From: Craspedostauros australis | Lineage: Eukaryota; Bacillariophyta; Bacillariophyceae; Mastogloiales; Achnanthaceae | DNA length: 64,000 bases | Direction: 5' to 3' | NCBI GenBank assembly: GCA_026770025.1 | Contig: JAMXDE010000026.1 | Location: 800,948-864,947 of the forward strand | In this document: positions 30,335 through 40,650 of the stretch, piece by piece | How the letters are laid out: each line of letters starts with the position of its first letter | How positions within the stretch are numbered: position 1 is the stretch's first letter | Position numbers and translations under genes: made by a program | The notes under the pieces: generated by a model | The model's input: only the letters and a program-made list of their open reading frames with translations | Told to the model about the DNA's origin: nothing | Database searches by the model: none

Positions 30335-31639
30335 ATGTCTCAACCACTCAACAACAACGAGACCGTGAAGGTCGTTCACGTCAACAAGCAGGGAAAGAAC
30401 GAGAATGACGACAACAACGACGACGATTGTGATGATGACTATGAGAAACACTTGATTGTCGTGCAGTTCCATCACTTCTCTGAGATCAACTACAAGAGTG
30501 ACAAGTACACGTGCTCTCCTGTCTTTGAGTGCGGCGGTGCTCGATGGAAGTTGATACTGGTATTCTTAAAAGATAACGCACAGTCAGGGGGAGGCTCTGA
30601 CTCACCTCAAGGATATCATCTTGGGATGTCTCTTCGTCTCGACAAAGCGTCATGGTTGTTGGGTGAAGAGTACTCTGTGAAGTGCACAGCCTCGATTCCC
30701 AAGTTAGGCATCACCAGGACCACAGGAGAAAGAACACGTCGTGCGGGCGAACAGACCACTTGGGGATGGGGCGAAGTTACGACCATGAAACAGGTTCTCG
30801 ACCATGGACTCGATGATGACACCCTCTCTGTCCACATCAAGTTTGATCACCTTCAACACATCCGCAAGCGCTGGACTCCATCCCTGAGCTTCAACAAAGA
30901 ACGGCTCAAGATGATTCGTACAGGAACTCTCGCCGACATCACCTTCGTTGTTGGCACCGGCGATCAGCAACAACGCATCAAGGCGAATACCATGTTCGTG
31001 TTAGCAGGAGCACCAGCCATGAGGTCATTCATTGATGAAGCTACAACTTTCGACGAGGAAGATGGGGAGGAAGATGGCGACGGAAAGTCCATCTCGTTTC
31101 CAACGATCGACCCCGACCATTTCCGATTCATGCTTCGTTTCATCTACGCTGATGATACATCCTTCCATACAGATGACACGACCCAACGTCAATTGCAAGA
31201 TCTGCTGATCGTCGCCAACCGCTTCGGTTGTTGGAAGCTCAAGATCTTGCTGGAGACGAAGCTGACAGTGAAGTATCTCCGCCTGACTTCATGCGTCGAC
31301 CTTCTGTTGTTCGCAGATGCACACAGTTGCTATGTGCTGAAAGAAGAGTGCATCAAGGTGATGGGGAAGAATATTGCCAAAGTGTGGCAGCAACGTGAGG
31401 TCGGTCAACTGATCGATTCAGTTGAGCTGATGAAGGAGATTCATCTGTGTGCAAGTTTTGAGGACTTGACGAAAACAACTGGAGACAAATTTGATCGAAT
31501 GCGGATCGATGAGCTGTACGAATGGTTGGAGAAAAGAGATGATGTGATGATCGAAGAGGACATGGACCGGTCCTCTCTGTTGAAGAAGATTCGATCATTG
31601 GAGACAAAGCAGAAGACCGCCAACAGTGAAGTCAATTGA
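30335..31639 (+). CDS. MATH-BTB domain protein 1
   Basis: 434 residues, no intron evident. A short Asn/Asp-rich acidic N-terminus (25-37) precedes a MATH/TRAF-like domain (about 40-172: VVQFHHFSEI, then SPVFECGGARWKL). A BTB/POZ domain follows (about 200-310: ADITFVVGTGDQQ, FVLAGAPAMRSF, FRFMLRFIYADD), with a BACK-like helical stretch to about 365. The C-terminus (385-423: MRIDELYEWLEKRDD...SLLKKIRSL) looks like a SAP-type helix-turn-helix. Proteins with MATH then BTB usually act as Cullin-3 ubiquitin-ligase adaptors, with MATH binding substrate. It is very similar to gene 3 and less so to gene 2. An acidic run within the BTB (239-250) is longer than in gene 3. Confidence 0.9.
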   Translation: MSQPLNNNETVKVVHVNKQGKNENDDNNDDDCDDDYEKHLIVVQFHHFSEINYKSDKYTCSPVFECGGARWKLILVFLKDNAQSGGGSDSPQGYHLGMSLRLDKASWLLGEEYSVKCTASIPKLGITRTTGERTRRAGEQTTWGWGEVTTMKQVLDHGLDDDTLSVHIKFDHLQHIRKRWTPSLSFNKERLKMIRTGTLADITFVVGTGDQQQRIKANTMFVLAGAPAMRSFIDEATTFDEEDGEEDGDGKSISFPTIDPDHFRFMLRFIYADDTSFHTDDTTQRQLQDLLIVANRFGCWKLKILLETKLTVKYLRLTSCVDLLLFADAHSCYVLKEECIKVMGKNIAKVWQQREVGQLIDSVELMKEIHLCASFEDLTKTTGDKFDRMRIDELYEWLEKRDDVMIEEDMDRSSLLKKIRSLETKQKTANSEVN

Positions 31640-32254
31640 TTGGATGTGATAAGGACAAGATTGGGATGAGGTGGGTGATAAAATAGGAACGTACACTCCA
31701 CGACGCGCTCCACGACAACCTCCACGACAACCTCCACGACACACTGGCATTGATGAGTATTGATGAGCTTGAGCACCTTGAGGCACTAATCCAACATGGA
31801 GTGGAGTGTTGGTACTTTGCTCTGTTCTCTGTTCATTCCGAAGCAGGAACAAGGACAACACGGTGGTTCTGTCAGAGGCTTCCTCGCAGCTGAAGATGTC
31901 GTTGTTGTGGAATACGGAAGATGGGCTGCGCTCCTGCGATCTACTCCTGTGGACATGGACTTCGGCAGCGACTCATCGACTCATCGATCTGGTAGACGCA
32001 GAGGTCTCTGGAGACAGAGATGTCTTCGAACAGGGAACATGTGGTGCACAAAAAGCACATCCAAGCGTTTGGTTTGCCATTTTCGAACTTGTTCATCAAA
32101 CGTCTTCTAACGGTTGTGATCATAAATCCGAAATCAACACACACCATGTCACCACCACAAACCACACAACAACAAGCAAAGGACAACAAAGTCCTCCGTT
32201 CTGTCTCTCAACCGTCTTGGAGCCTCCATCTCCACCAACAGGACATACGACTAG
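31640..32254. other. MATH-BTB 1 downstream region ending in GACTAG target duplication
   Basis: No further gene. It starts with a stretch also found after gene 3: a CCACGAC-type tandem run near 31700-31740, repeated fewer times in gene 3. Similarity to the gene 3 downstream region continues to about 32115. Bases 32249-32254 (GACTAG) recur at 50608-50613 beyond the composite element. Confidence 0.6.
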
Positions 32255-32773
32255 TGTCGAAATGTGTGACATCAGTAATTCCCGATTGTACGGGACTGAA
32301 CCAAAATAGAGTACAGAAACAACAAATACCCCCCTATCGTCAACGTGGCAAGCGCATGATCGATCACTCCTGAGCGTTACAGGAGCACGTTACTTTTGGG
32401 ACTACGGGGAATTTCGACATGGTAACGTAAACCTGTGGCTTACGCCCGGGAGAGCGAAATAGTTGACTGAGGAAGAATCAGACCGGACCAACTTCATGGG
32501 TTCGATACCACCGACACCTGATTTTCCGAAGCAAAAAGATGAACGACGATACAACGAGAAAAAAGTGCAAAGCAACCCGCAGGTGGAACATCGAGACCTG
32601 GGAGGGCGACCGCTTGCATCAGCGGTATACGAAAAAGGAACGTGACAACGGTTTCAAGCAGAGTGCAAGAGAGAAGCTGAAGGCCCAATGACCCCAGAAG
32701 AAGACACACAGAGACAGACAAGCACAACAACCAACCAACCAATCATCGAGTACAAATCGCGAATTAGGGAGGG
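32255..32773 (+). mobile_element. TRIM-like miniature LTR retroelement (5' LTR, PBS-like site, PPT)
   Basis: A 165-bp LTR (32255-32419) is followed directly by TGGTA, the first bases of a common initiator-tRNA primer site. Then come about 350 bp of non-coding internal sequence and a purine tract TTAGGGAGGG ending at 32773. The next LTR (32774) is E4-type rather than a TRIM copy. Both LTR types begin TGTCGAAATGTGTG here. Size and parts fit a terminal-repeat retrotransposon in miniature, which needs an autonomous element's proteins. No coding capacity. Confidence 0.65.
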
Positions 32774-32870
32774 TGTCGAAATGTGTGTACTCGGATGTGT
32801 ATGCATCAGTCACACTTGCGCGCCATCATCCAGAATATTTGGTGGCGGAATCACGACCCAAAACTATGAC
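32774..32870 (+). repeat. E4 5' LTR, first piece
   Basis: 97 bp matching the start of the E4 3' LTR at 50037 (TGTCG[A/G]AATGTGTGTACTCGG), broken at ...ACTATGAC where E5 begins. Confidence 0.88.
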
Positions 32871-33647
32871 TGTTGGAAATCCGGGGTTATAGTAGTAGAC
32901 TAATCTGTTATCAGTCTGTACCGTTTTAGAACTGTGAGCACAACATGCTCATCTCCTTTCGATTCCAATTCACAACAAGCATGATCTGCAGCAGCCACCC
33001 AAGGTTACACCCTTTAGCTTGGCTCCTTTCGTCTGCATCTCCATCTTGCGTTCATCATGGTTCATCGCTTGCTTAGCTGAGAGTTGGAGAGTACCTACAT
33101 TCGTCAAGTTCATACTCGTAGACCTGTAGGTACCTCTCCTTCGGTCTCCTGTCACTTCACTGGTCCCACTTCATTTCAGTTCCTCCCTCCGGTCATCTCG
33201 ATGGTTGCCTTTGGATGCTTGGAACTTATTGTCATCTGGATCGTGGTCTTGGGTGAATAGGGATCGCCTCTGTTTCGCTTTCTCACATTAGGTTCTCAGG
33301 GACGCGTCGACTTGTTCAGATATATTGGTTGTCGCGCTCATTCGATTCACTCAGGGCTGGTGTGTTGCCATCGTCATAGATCTCTCGGTTCCCGACCGTT
33401 ATTGGGACATGGCCGAGTAGGCCACTGGATGAGGGTGCTTGGATGTCGCATAAGACAGGTAAGGCCATTGGGCTGTCCGAGTGCAACTGGTCGATTGCTG
33501 GGTTGCGGTTTGTCTGGGAGATGCTATTGGGGGTTGCGGCAATCATGGGTATCTTTGCACTTAATACCATTCCGGTTCCAGTCAGTCCTCATGGGAGCTG
33601 CGGTAGAATAGGGTATCTTTGCAAAGTCGTACCCCCGATTCCTGACA
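32871..33647 (-). repeat. E5 LTR1
   Basis: 777 bp, plus-strand ends TGTTGGAAATCC...GATTCCTGACA. It serves as 3' LTR of unit 5a. The adjacent purine tract on the minus strand is GGAAGGG. Confidence 0.9.
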
Positions 33648-33743
33648 CCCTTCCATTGTCGCACCACCATACTCACTCACACTCACAAATCATCTCTCGT
33701 CACACTCCCTTGTCTCGCTCTCGCACTCATCTCTTCTGTCCCA

Positions 33744-36700
33744 TTAATCCATGGTCGATCTCAATTGAATGATACTCCCTTTGTGTCTATCGTAGATCTC
33801 CTTCTTTGTGTTCTTCGTGAAGCCGTCTGCGATGTTGTCCTCTGAGCGCACAAATTGAATCCGTGCCTCTCCGTTGTCTATCAGCTCCCGGGTGAAATGA
33901 TGTCGTATATCGATGTGTCTCGTTCGTGCTGATGTAGACGGATTGGAGGCAATGAAGATAGCCCCTACATTGTCCGCATACACATCCACTGGTTTGGTCA
34001 TCGTCAACCCAATGTCCTCCATCAGTTGCGTGAGGAAGCGAATCTCCTTTCCTGCTTCTGATAAGGCGACGTATTCCGCCTCTGTTGAGCTGAGAGTTAC
34101 ACTTCGTTGTGCCTTCGATCTCCATACGATGGGCACCCCTTGCAATAGGACGAGATGTCCCCCGACACTGATCCGGTTATCCTTGTCTCCCGCAAACTCA
34201 CTGTCTGCGTAGATCTCGATCTTCCATGCGTCGTTCTCCAATAGGGTTGGTTGCATTCGTAGCCCGTAGTCCCTCGTGTCCGATACGAACTTCATTACTC
34301 GCAGCATCTCCTTGTATGCAGCAGCTGATGGTCCGTCCAATACTTTGGTAAGCTCACGCACCGCATTCGCAATGTCGGGTCGCGAGTGCTTCACCAAGTA
34401 TAACAGCATACCTACTCCGCTTCGGTATCTGCTGTGTCGGTCACTGTCCACTTTGGGTAGGTCGCTGTTTCTCTGGATACCCTGTCCTGGTGTTCCTGGG
34501 GTTCCGTATCGTTGTAGAGTCAGCACGTCATCCTTGAATGTATCAATGATATTCTTGATGATGTGTGGCTGGTTCACCCAGCAGTTCGACTGGTCGTTGT
34601 TGAAGATGATCTTGCAGCTGAGGTAGTCTTCGAGGTCGTTCTCCACCTTGATTCCGAATTGCTCAGCTTTGATGTCGATCGTCAGTTGCTTCAACTCCCC
34701 CTTTTCTCCTATGCATAGGCAGTCGTCGACGTAGGTGCCTATTAGCAGTAGTCTCCCTTCCTGATTCCGAATCAGAAGGCATGGATCCACTTTGCTCTGC
34801 CGAAATCCCAGCTTGAGTAGAATGTCGACCAGCTTTTTGTTCCATTGTCTGGCGCTCTGCACTAATCCGTAGATGGTCTTCTTGAGCAGTAAGCATTCGT
34901 CGGCCTCATGCCTCATGCCCTTTGGGCATTGCATGTAGATCTCTTCATCGAGTTCTCCATGCAAGAATCCTGTCTCGAAGTCGATGATTATACTATCCAT
35001 GTGCAGCAGCATCTTCATAGTGAGCATGATGCGGTAGGTTGCATCATGAATCACTGGTGCGTGGTGTGCTGAGAAGTCCACTCCCGCGATCTGTGAGTAG
35101 CCGCAGGCGACGAGTCTGGCCCGGAAGACTCCGTTCCTCTTCTCCTTGAATACCCATTTGGTCTTCACGCATCGCCGATCTCTTGGCATTCGGTTCCTCT
35201 TGATCTTCTCCCATACTCCTCTTCTGGTCATATCGTTGAACTCCTTATTGATGGCCTCTCTCCACTTCTTTCTCTTCTCGGGATCTGCATGGTCCCAGCA
35301 TTCTTCGAAAGTGGTAGGGTCTAGCATCATAGCTACGCTTGCTTGTTCGGGTCTGGCTCGATCATTCGTTACTTGGCTCGCAGTGATGAAGTCATCCAGC
35401 CTCATCTTTCCGTGAGTGGTGTCTATCATCATCCCTGCGACGTCTCTGTTGAACATCGACCCGTCTGTATGGAAGTTTGGCCCCTCTGTCGCCGCTGTTT
35501 CGGCTTCTGTCTCTTGGGCTGTCTCTTGCTTCTCATCGTCAGATTCCGATGTCTCGCTGGATCCGTATTCTCTGTCCTCCTTAGCAACAGGCGAATTGTT
35601 ATACCCTGCGAGATCTCTGACCATTCTCGGTACGTATGCAACAGGTGTTGCGACTGGAGTCGAGGGCGGTGCTTTCTCTACCGTTCTTTCCTCACTCCTT
35701 CCATCCTCGTCCCTTCCGGATTCATCGCCGACGTCATCGTCTGGTTTCTGATCCTCCTGGACGGGTAGCAGGTCGTCCTCCTCTAGCGCAGCATCTTCTG
35801 AATCTCCTTGTTCTCCGGTTCTGCTGCGTTGCTCATCGTCATCGGTCTCTATATTGCTCATACTGTCCGATTGACGAAGCCAAGTCACTCCTCTCTCTGG
35901 AGATGAGTCTCTTGATGACGAGTCGTCGTCCGCGTTCATTACTCTGGATATATTGGCATCCTTGATACCCTTGAACTCTCCATACGACTTATTCAACCAT
36001 GTTACGTCTCGAGTCATTAGGATTCTCAAGGTAGCAAGGTTCATCATGCGGTACACTCCTTTCGCGTGCGACTCTCCGTATCCCACGAACATGGCAGGTT
36101 TGGAACGGTTGTCTAGCTTGGCCTTGATAGTCTGTCCACCGATGTGTACCATCCCCATTTCACCGAACACACGCAGGTCATTTGCATACTTCGGGATTTT
36201 TCCGTTTAAGAGTATACACGCTGGTTCCCTTGACTTCGTGCCAATGATGTTCTCCAGCTGCGTCGCCGTGTGAGCAGCCTCTGCCCACAGTTTGCCTCGC
36301 GTTGTTTTTGGTAGATGGGTTTGGTTCAGCATGGCGCGTACTTTGCCGTAGAGTGTCGCGAATTTCCTTTCGACGCGACCGTTTTGTTGCGGGGTCGATG
36401 CGGCAGTGTACTCGAAGGTTGGGGCGAATCCCCTGTTAAGTAAGAGTTTCTCTGTGGAACGATTCTCTCCTGCATTGTCACATCTGACATTTTGAACCGT
36501 TACTCGCTGATTCGCCTGGAGCCATTGGAACAACAAGAGCATCTTCGACCCCACGTCGCTTTTCTCTGCGACGAAGTAACTCCAGCAGTAGTCGCTATAA
36601 TCGTCGACCACAAGAAGCCAGTATTTGCCCCTTCCCAGGCTGTGTGTCTGGACGCTTGATGTATCCATGAACAATCGATCCCCGACTCCTTTCGCTCGTT

Positions 36701-36938
36701 GTTGAGTCGATTTCGACATCGGTCTCTGTCGCGATTTCCCAATCGCGCAGTCAACACACACGTTCAGTTTTCCTGTCACGTTCCAGCCGTACCTCCCTGC
36801 TGTTCGAGAGATGGTGTACGCGTCAACGTGACCTAACTTTTTATGAATTGTGTTGATGTCGACTGGTGCGTCGGTCGACACACCAACATGAGCTTGGTCG
36901 TCGGCCTTGGCGTTGCTCACCATGTTCACTCCGCACAC
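33744..36938 (-). CDS. E5a Pol (IN-RT-RNase H, no protease)
   Basis: A 1064-codon ORF overlapping the gag ORF by 98 bp in another frame (+1 relative to gag). It opens just before the integrase zinc region (HKKLGHVDAY, then CVDC). The integrase core shows FMDTSSV, RCDNAGEN and QQNGRVERKFA. RT has YVDDCLCIGE near residue 737. RNase H has YADSEFAGD and TLSSTEAEYVALSEAGKE near 950. It ends with the DGFTKN tail common to E3 and E4. No DSGA protease motif occurs in this ORF or in the gag ORF. Confidence 0.88.
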   Translation of the reverse strand: MCGVNMVSNAKADDQAHVGVSTDAPVDINTIHKKLGHVDAYTISRTAGRYGWNVTGKLNVCVDCAIGKSRQRPMSKSTQQRAKGVGDRLFMDTSSVQTHSLGRGKYWLLVVDDYSDYCWSYFVAEKSDVGSKMLLLFQWLQANQRVTVQNVRCDNAGENRSTEKLLLNRGFAPTFEYTAASTPQQNGRVERKFATLYGKVRAMLNQTHLPKTTRGKLWAEAAHTATQLENIIGTKSREPACILLNGKIPKYANDLRVFGEMGMVHIGGQTIKAKLDNRSKPAMFVGYGESHAKGVYRMMNLATLRILMTRDVTWLNKSYGEFKGIKDANISRVMNADDDSSSRDSSPERGVTWLRQSDSMSNIETDDDEQRSRTGEQGDSEDAALEEDDLLPVQEDQKPDDDVGDESGRDEDGRSEERTVEKAPPSTPVATPVAYVPRMVRDLAGYNNSPVAKEDREYGSSETSESDDEKQETAQETEAETAATEGPNFHTDGSMFNRDVAGMMIDTTHGKMRLDDFITASQVTNDRARPEQASVAMMLDPTTFEECWDHADPEKRKKWREAINKEFNDMTRRGVWEKIKRNRMPRDRRCVKTKWVFKEKRNGVFRARLVACGYSQIAGVDFSAHHAPVIHDATYRIMLTMKMLLHMDSIIIDFETGFLHGELDEEIYMQCPKGMRHEADECLLLKKTIYGLVQSARQWNKKLVDILLKLGFRQSKVDPCLLIRNQEGRLLLIGTYVDDCLCIGEKGELKQLTIDIKAEQFGIKVENDLEDYLSCKIIFNNDQSNCWVNQPHIIKNIIDTFKDDVLTLQRYGTPGTPGQGIQRNSDLPKVDSDRHSRYRSGVGMLLYLVKHSRPDIANAVRELTKVLDGPSAAAYKEMLRVMKFVSDTRDYGLRMQPTLLENDAWKIEIYADSEFAGDKDNRISVGGHLVLLQGVPIVWRSKAQRSVTLSSTEAEYVALSEAGKEIRFLTQLMEDIGLTMTKPVDVYADNVGAIFIASNPSTSARTRHIDIRHHFTRELIDNGEARIQFVRSEDNIADGFTKNTKKEIYDRHKGSIIQLRSTMD

Positions 36939-38304
36939 GAATCCGCTCTGGGTTGCTCATCTTGTTGTTGACGTTGTGTGGTCTCAAAGAAAGAATGGGA
37001 GATGTGTCAGTCTGTTCGATAATGGCTGCAAAAGCGACGTCCTCCAATACCTTGGAGTCAGCTTGGTGGTTGCTGTCGTTGTCGCGTGTTTTCGCCTCGC
37101 CTGTGTTCACAGACAAGTTGGTCACATTTTCCAATTCGTTCATGTTTCTCGAGGTGGGCACACAAATTAATTCGTCTGTCATCACAAGAGCTACGTCGTT
37201 ATTTCCCTCCATCCCATCAGTTGCCACATTAGCCGAGTCTGCCTCTTTCATGGCTGCCTTCAGCTTGAAGCACTGTAGGATCTTGTGTCCCTTCTTACCG
37301 CAGTACTTACACTCCCCATTGAACTTGGGCTTGCTGTTGTTGACTCCTTGGCCACTCTTCTTGTTCTTGCCGTTGTCTTTCTTGGGGGCGGAGCGGCAGT
37401 CTGCTTTCTTGTGCCCGTAGGCACCACAGTTGCGGCAGTGACCTTTGAAGCCTCCTACTGCAGCGAATGCAGTCTCTTCCCTGTTACTGTTGTTCTCACG
37501 TCTGTTGCCGCCGAGTTTGAGGTATCGGCCGTCGTAGGTGGCACTGACAGCCTCGCGGATGTCTTCGAGGGTCATGGTATCCTCCATACCGTCGAACTTG
37601 AGCTCCAAGAGCTTCACGTCCGTCTCGTATTCCCTTCCGAGGGCGTTGAGTACGAGCATGTGGTACTGTTGCATATCTATCTTGATACCAGTACTACCGA
37701 GGCGATTACGCAGCACTTCCATCTCGGTCAGGAACGTGTCTGGGTGTTCGCCTTTCTTCAACCGCATCCCGTTGAGTTGAGCCAACAACTTTGCCTTGAT
37801 AGGCGCGGTACGTTGCTCGTAGATGCGCTCAAGGGCCTTCCACGCCTTGCGTGGGTCTCCACTCTCAGTGGGCCCGCCCTTGGTTCCCACCACAGCCATG
37901 AAGGCGACATTGCCTTCTGTAGTTTCATGGTTGATCGCCATGGCCAGTTCTTCAAACGCGCACTTAGCCAGCCCATTCTTGTATACCTCCTTCTCCTCAG
38001 CAGTCATCGAGGCTATCTTCTTCGCGATAGACTCACCCTCTTCGATCTTCACATCGGAGATGAGGGCGCTGGGGCCGAAGGGAGCTGGCTTCACCTCCAC
38101 CTTGTCTAGATCCATGAGATACAGGTCCTCAAGGCCCCTGCCCGCGGCGCGAGCTAGGAATTTGATGCTCCAACCTGTCCAGCTGGAACGCTTGCCGTCG
38201 AAGATAACGACGCGGTCGTTCTTGCGGAGATAGGAGCTCATGGTGGTGTGGTGGTGGTGATGTTTGTTGCTGTGTTGGTGGGTGATGGAAACGTTGGATT
38301 TCAA
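36841..38304 (-). CDS. E5a Gag
   Basis: 487 codons from the first ATG; a better start is the ATG at 38241 (MSSYLRKNDRVV), because the preceding His-rich stretch is leader-like. The UBN2-type Gag domain spans about residues 30-265 (DPRKAWKALERIYEQ). Two CCHC knuckles follow: CRNCGAYGHKKADC (about 288) and CKYCGKKGHKILQC (about 332). The last roughly 30 residues overlap pol and are Arg/Gln-rich, so they may be out-of-frame tail. The protein is identical to the 5b Gag. Confidence 0.88.
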   Translation of the reverse strand: MKSNVSITHQHSNKHHHHHTTMSSYLRKNDRVVIFDGKRSSWTGWSIKFLARAAGRGLEDLYLMDLDKVEVKPAPFGPSALISDVKIEEGESIAKKIASMTAEEKEVYKNGLAKCAFEELAMAINHETTEGNVAFMAVVGTKGGPTESGDPRKAWKALERIYEQRTAPIKAKLLAQLNGMRLKKGEHPDTFLTEMEVLRNRLGSTGIKIDMQQYHMLVLNALGREYETDVKLLELKFDGMEDTMTLEDIREAVSATYDGRYLKLGGNRRENNSNREETAFAAVGGFKGHCRNCGAYGHKKADCRSAPKKDNGKNKKSGQGVNNSKPKFNGECKYCGKKGHKILQCFKLKAAMKEADSANVATDGMEGNNDVALVMTDELICVPTSRNMNELENVTNLSVNTGEAKTRDNDSNHQADSKVLEDVAFAAIIEQTDTSPILSLRPHNVNNKMSNPERIRVRSEHGEQRQGRRPSSCWCVDRRTSRHQHNS

Positions 38305-38323
38305 TCGTAATCGTTTCGAAACG

Positions 38324-39099
38324 TGTTGGAAATCCGGGGTTATAGTAGTAGACTAATCTGTTATCAGTCTGTACCGTTTTAGAACTGTGAGCACAACATG
38401 CTCATCTCCTTTCGATTCCAATTTCACAACAAGCATGATCTGCAGTAGCCACTCGAGGTCACACCCTTTAGCTTGGCTCCTTTCGTCTGCATCTTCATCT
38501 TGCTTTCATCGTGGTTCATCGCTTGCTTAGCTGAGGATTGGAGAGTACCTACATTCGTCAAGTTCATACTCGTAGACCTGTAGGTACCTCTCCTTCGGTC
38601 TCCTGTCACCTCACTGGTCCCATTTCATTTCAGTTCCTCCCTCCGGTCATCTCGATGGTTGCCTTTGGATGTTTGGAACTTATCGTCCGGATCGTGGTCT
38701 TGGGTGAATAGGGATCGCCTCTGTTTCGCTTTCTCACATTAGGTTCTCAGGGACGCGTCGACTTGTTCAGATATATTGGTTGTCGCGCTCATTCGATTCA
38801 CTCATGGGCTGGTGTGTTGCCATCCTCATAGATCTCTCCGTTCCCGACCGTTATCGGGACATGGCCGAGTAGGCCACTGGATGAGGGTGCTTGGATGTCG
38901 CATAAGACAGGTAAGGCCATTGGGCTGTCCGAGTGCAACTGGTCGATTGCTGGGTTGCGGTTTGTCTGGGAGATGCTATTGGGGGTTGCGGCAATCATGG
39001 GTATCTTTGCACTTAATACCATTCCGGTTCCAGTCAGTCCTCATGGGAGCTGCGGTAGAATAAGGTATATTTGCAAAGTCGTACCCCCGATTCCTGACA
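38324..39099 (-). repeat. E5 LTR2 (shared between units 5a and 5b)
   Basis: 776 bp; 5' LTR of 5a and the left end of 5b. It carries variants not in LTR1/LTR3. On its left the palindrome CGTTTCGAAACG (38312-38323) abuts it. On its right there is no purine tract; LTR sequence is joined straight to pol codons. Confidence 0.9.
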
Positions 39100-40650
39100 G
39101 AAGTCATCCAGCCTCATCTTTCCGTGAGTGGTATCAATCATCATGCCTGCGACGTCTCTGTTGAACATCGACCCGTCTGTGTGGAAGCTAGGTCCCCCTG
39201 TCGCCGCTGTTTCGGCTTCTGTCTCTTGGGCAGTCTCTTGTTTCTCATCGTCGGATTCGGAGGTCTCGCTGGATCCGTAGTCTCTATCCTCCTTAGGAAC
39301 GGGCGAGTTGTTGTACCCTGCGAGATCTCTGACCAACCTTGGTACGTACGCAACAGGTGTTGCGACTGGAGTTGAGGGCGGGTCTTTTTTTACCGTTCTT
39401 TCCTCACTCCTTTCGTCCTCGTCCCTTCCGGATTCATCCCCGACGTCATCGTCTGGTTCCTGATCCTCTTGGACGGGTAGCAGGTCGTCCTGGTCTAGCG
39501 CGGCTTCCTCTGTATCGCCTTGTTCTTTGGTTCTGCTGCGCTGGTCATCGTCATCGGTCTCTATATCATTCATACTATTCGATTGACGAAGCCAAGTCAC
39601 TCCTCTCTCTGGAGACGAGTCTCTTGATGAGGAGTCGTCGTCTGAGTTCATCACTCTGGATCTGTTGGCATCCTTGATACCCTTGAACTCTCCATACAAC
39701 TTATTCAACCATGTTACGTCTCGAGTCATTAGGATTCTCGAGGTAGCAAGGTTCATCATGCGGTACACTCCTTTCGCGTGCGACTGTCCGTATCCCACGA
39801 ACATGGCAGGTTTGGAGCGGTCGTCTAGCTTGGCCTTGATAGCCTGTCCACCGATGTGTACCATCCCCATCTCACCGAACACACGCAGGTCATTTGCATA
39901 CTTCGGGATTTTTCCGTTTAACAGTATACACGCTGGCTCCCTTGACTTCGTGCCAATGATGTTCTCCAGCTGCGTAGCTGTGTGAGCAGCCTCTGCCCAC
40001 AGTTTGCCTCGCGTTGTTTTTGGTAGATGGGTTTGGTTCAGCATGGCGCGTACTTTGCCGTAGAGTGTCGCGAATTTCCTTTCGACGCGACCGTTCTGTT
40101 GGGGAGTCGATGCCGCAGTGTACTCGAAGGTTGGGGCGAATCCCTTGTTAAGTAAGAGTTTCTCTGTAGAACGATTCTCTCCTGCGTTGTCACATCTGAC
40201 ATTTTGAACCGTTACTCGCTGATTCGCCTGGAGCCATTGGAACAACAAAAGCATCTTCGACCCCACGTCGCTTTTCTCTGTGATGAAGTAACTCCAGCAG
40301 TAGTCGCTATAATCGTCGATCACAAGAAGCCAGTATTTGCCCCTTCCCAGGCTGTGTGTCTGAACACTTGATGTATCCATGAACAATCGATCCCCGACTC
40401 CTTTCGCTCGTTGTTGAGTCGATTTCGACATCGGTCTCTGTCGCGATTTCCCAATCGCGCAGTCAACACACACGTTCAGTTTTCCTGTCACGTTCCAGCC
40501 GTACCTCCCTGCTGTTCGAGAGATGGTGTACGCGTCAACGTGACCTAACTTTTTATGAATTGTGTTGATGTCGACTGGTGCGTCGGTCGACACACCAACA
40601 TGAGCTTGGTCGTCGGCCTTGGCGTTGCTCACCATGTTCACTCCGCACAC
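39034..40650 (-). pseudogene. E5b Pol, truncated (integrase only)
   Basis: 538 codons. Residues 1-517 match 5a Pol (integrase and acidic linker) with scattered changes, for example VIDDYSDYCWSYFITE against VVDDYSDYCWSYFVAE. At 39100/39099 the frame enters LTR2 and ends after 21 LTR-encoded residues (CQESGVRL...). RT, RNase H and the purine tract are missing. Corresponding sequence in 5a continues at about 35390. The unit cannot replicate by itself. Confidence 0.88.

Noticed and set aside
32430-32515. Possible tRNA gene (TGGCTTACGCCCGGG and GGTTCGATACC resemble A and B boxes)
   Set aside because: No cloverleaf: the T-arm and acceptor stems do not pair and box spacing is long. It lies inside the TRIM interior.
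37285-38109. 274-codon plus-strand ORF (also 40997-41821)
   Set aside because: Antisense shadow of the E5 gag ORF, which has zinc knuckles and a leader; duplicated only because gag is.
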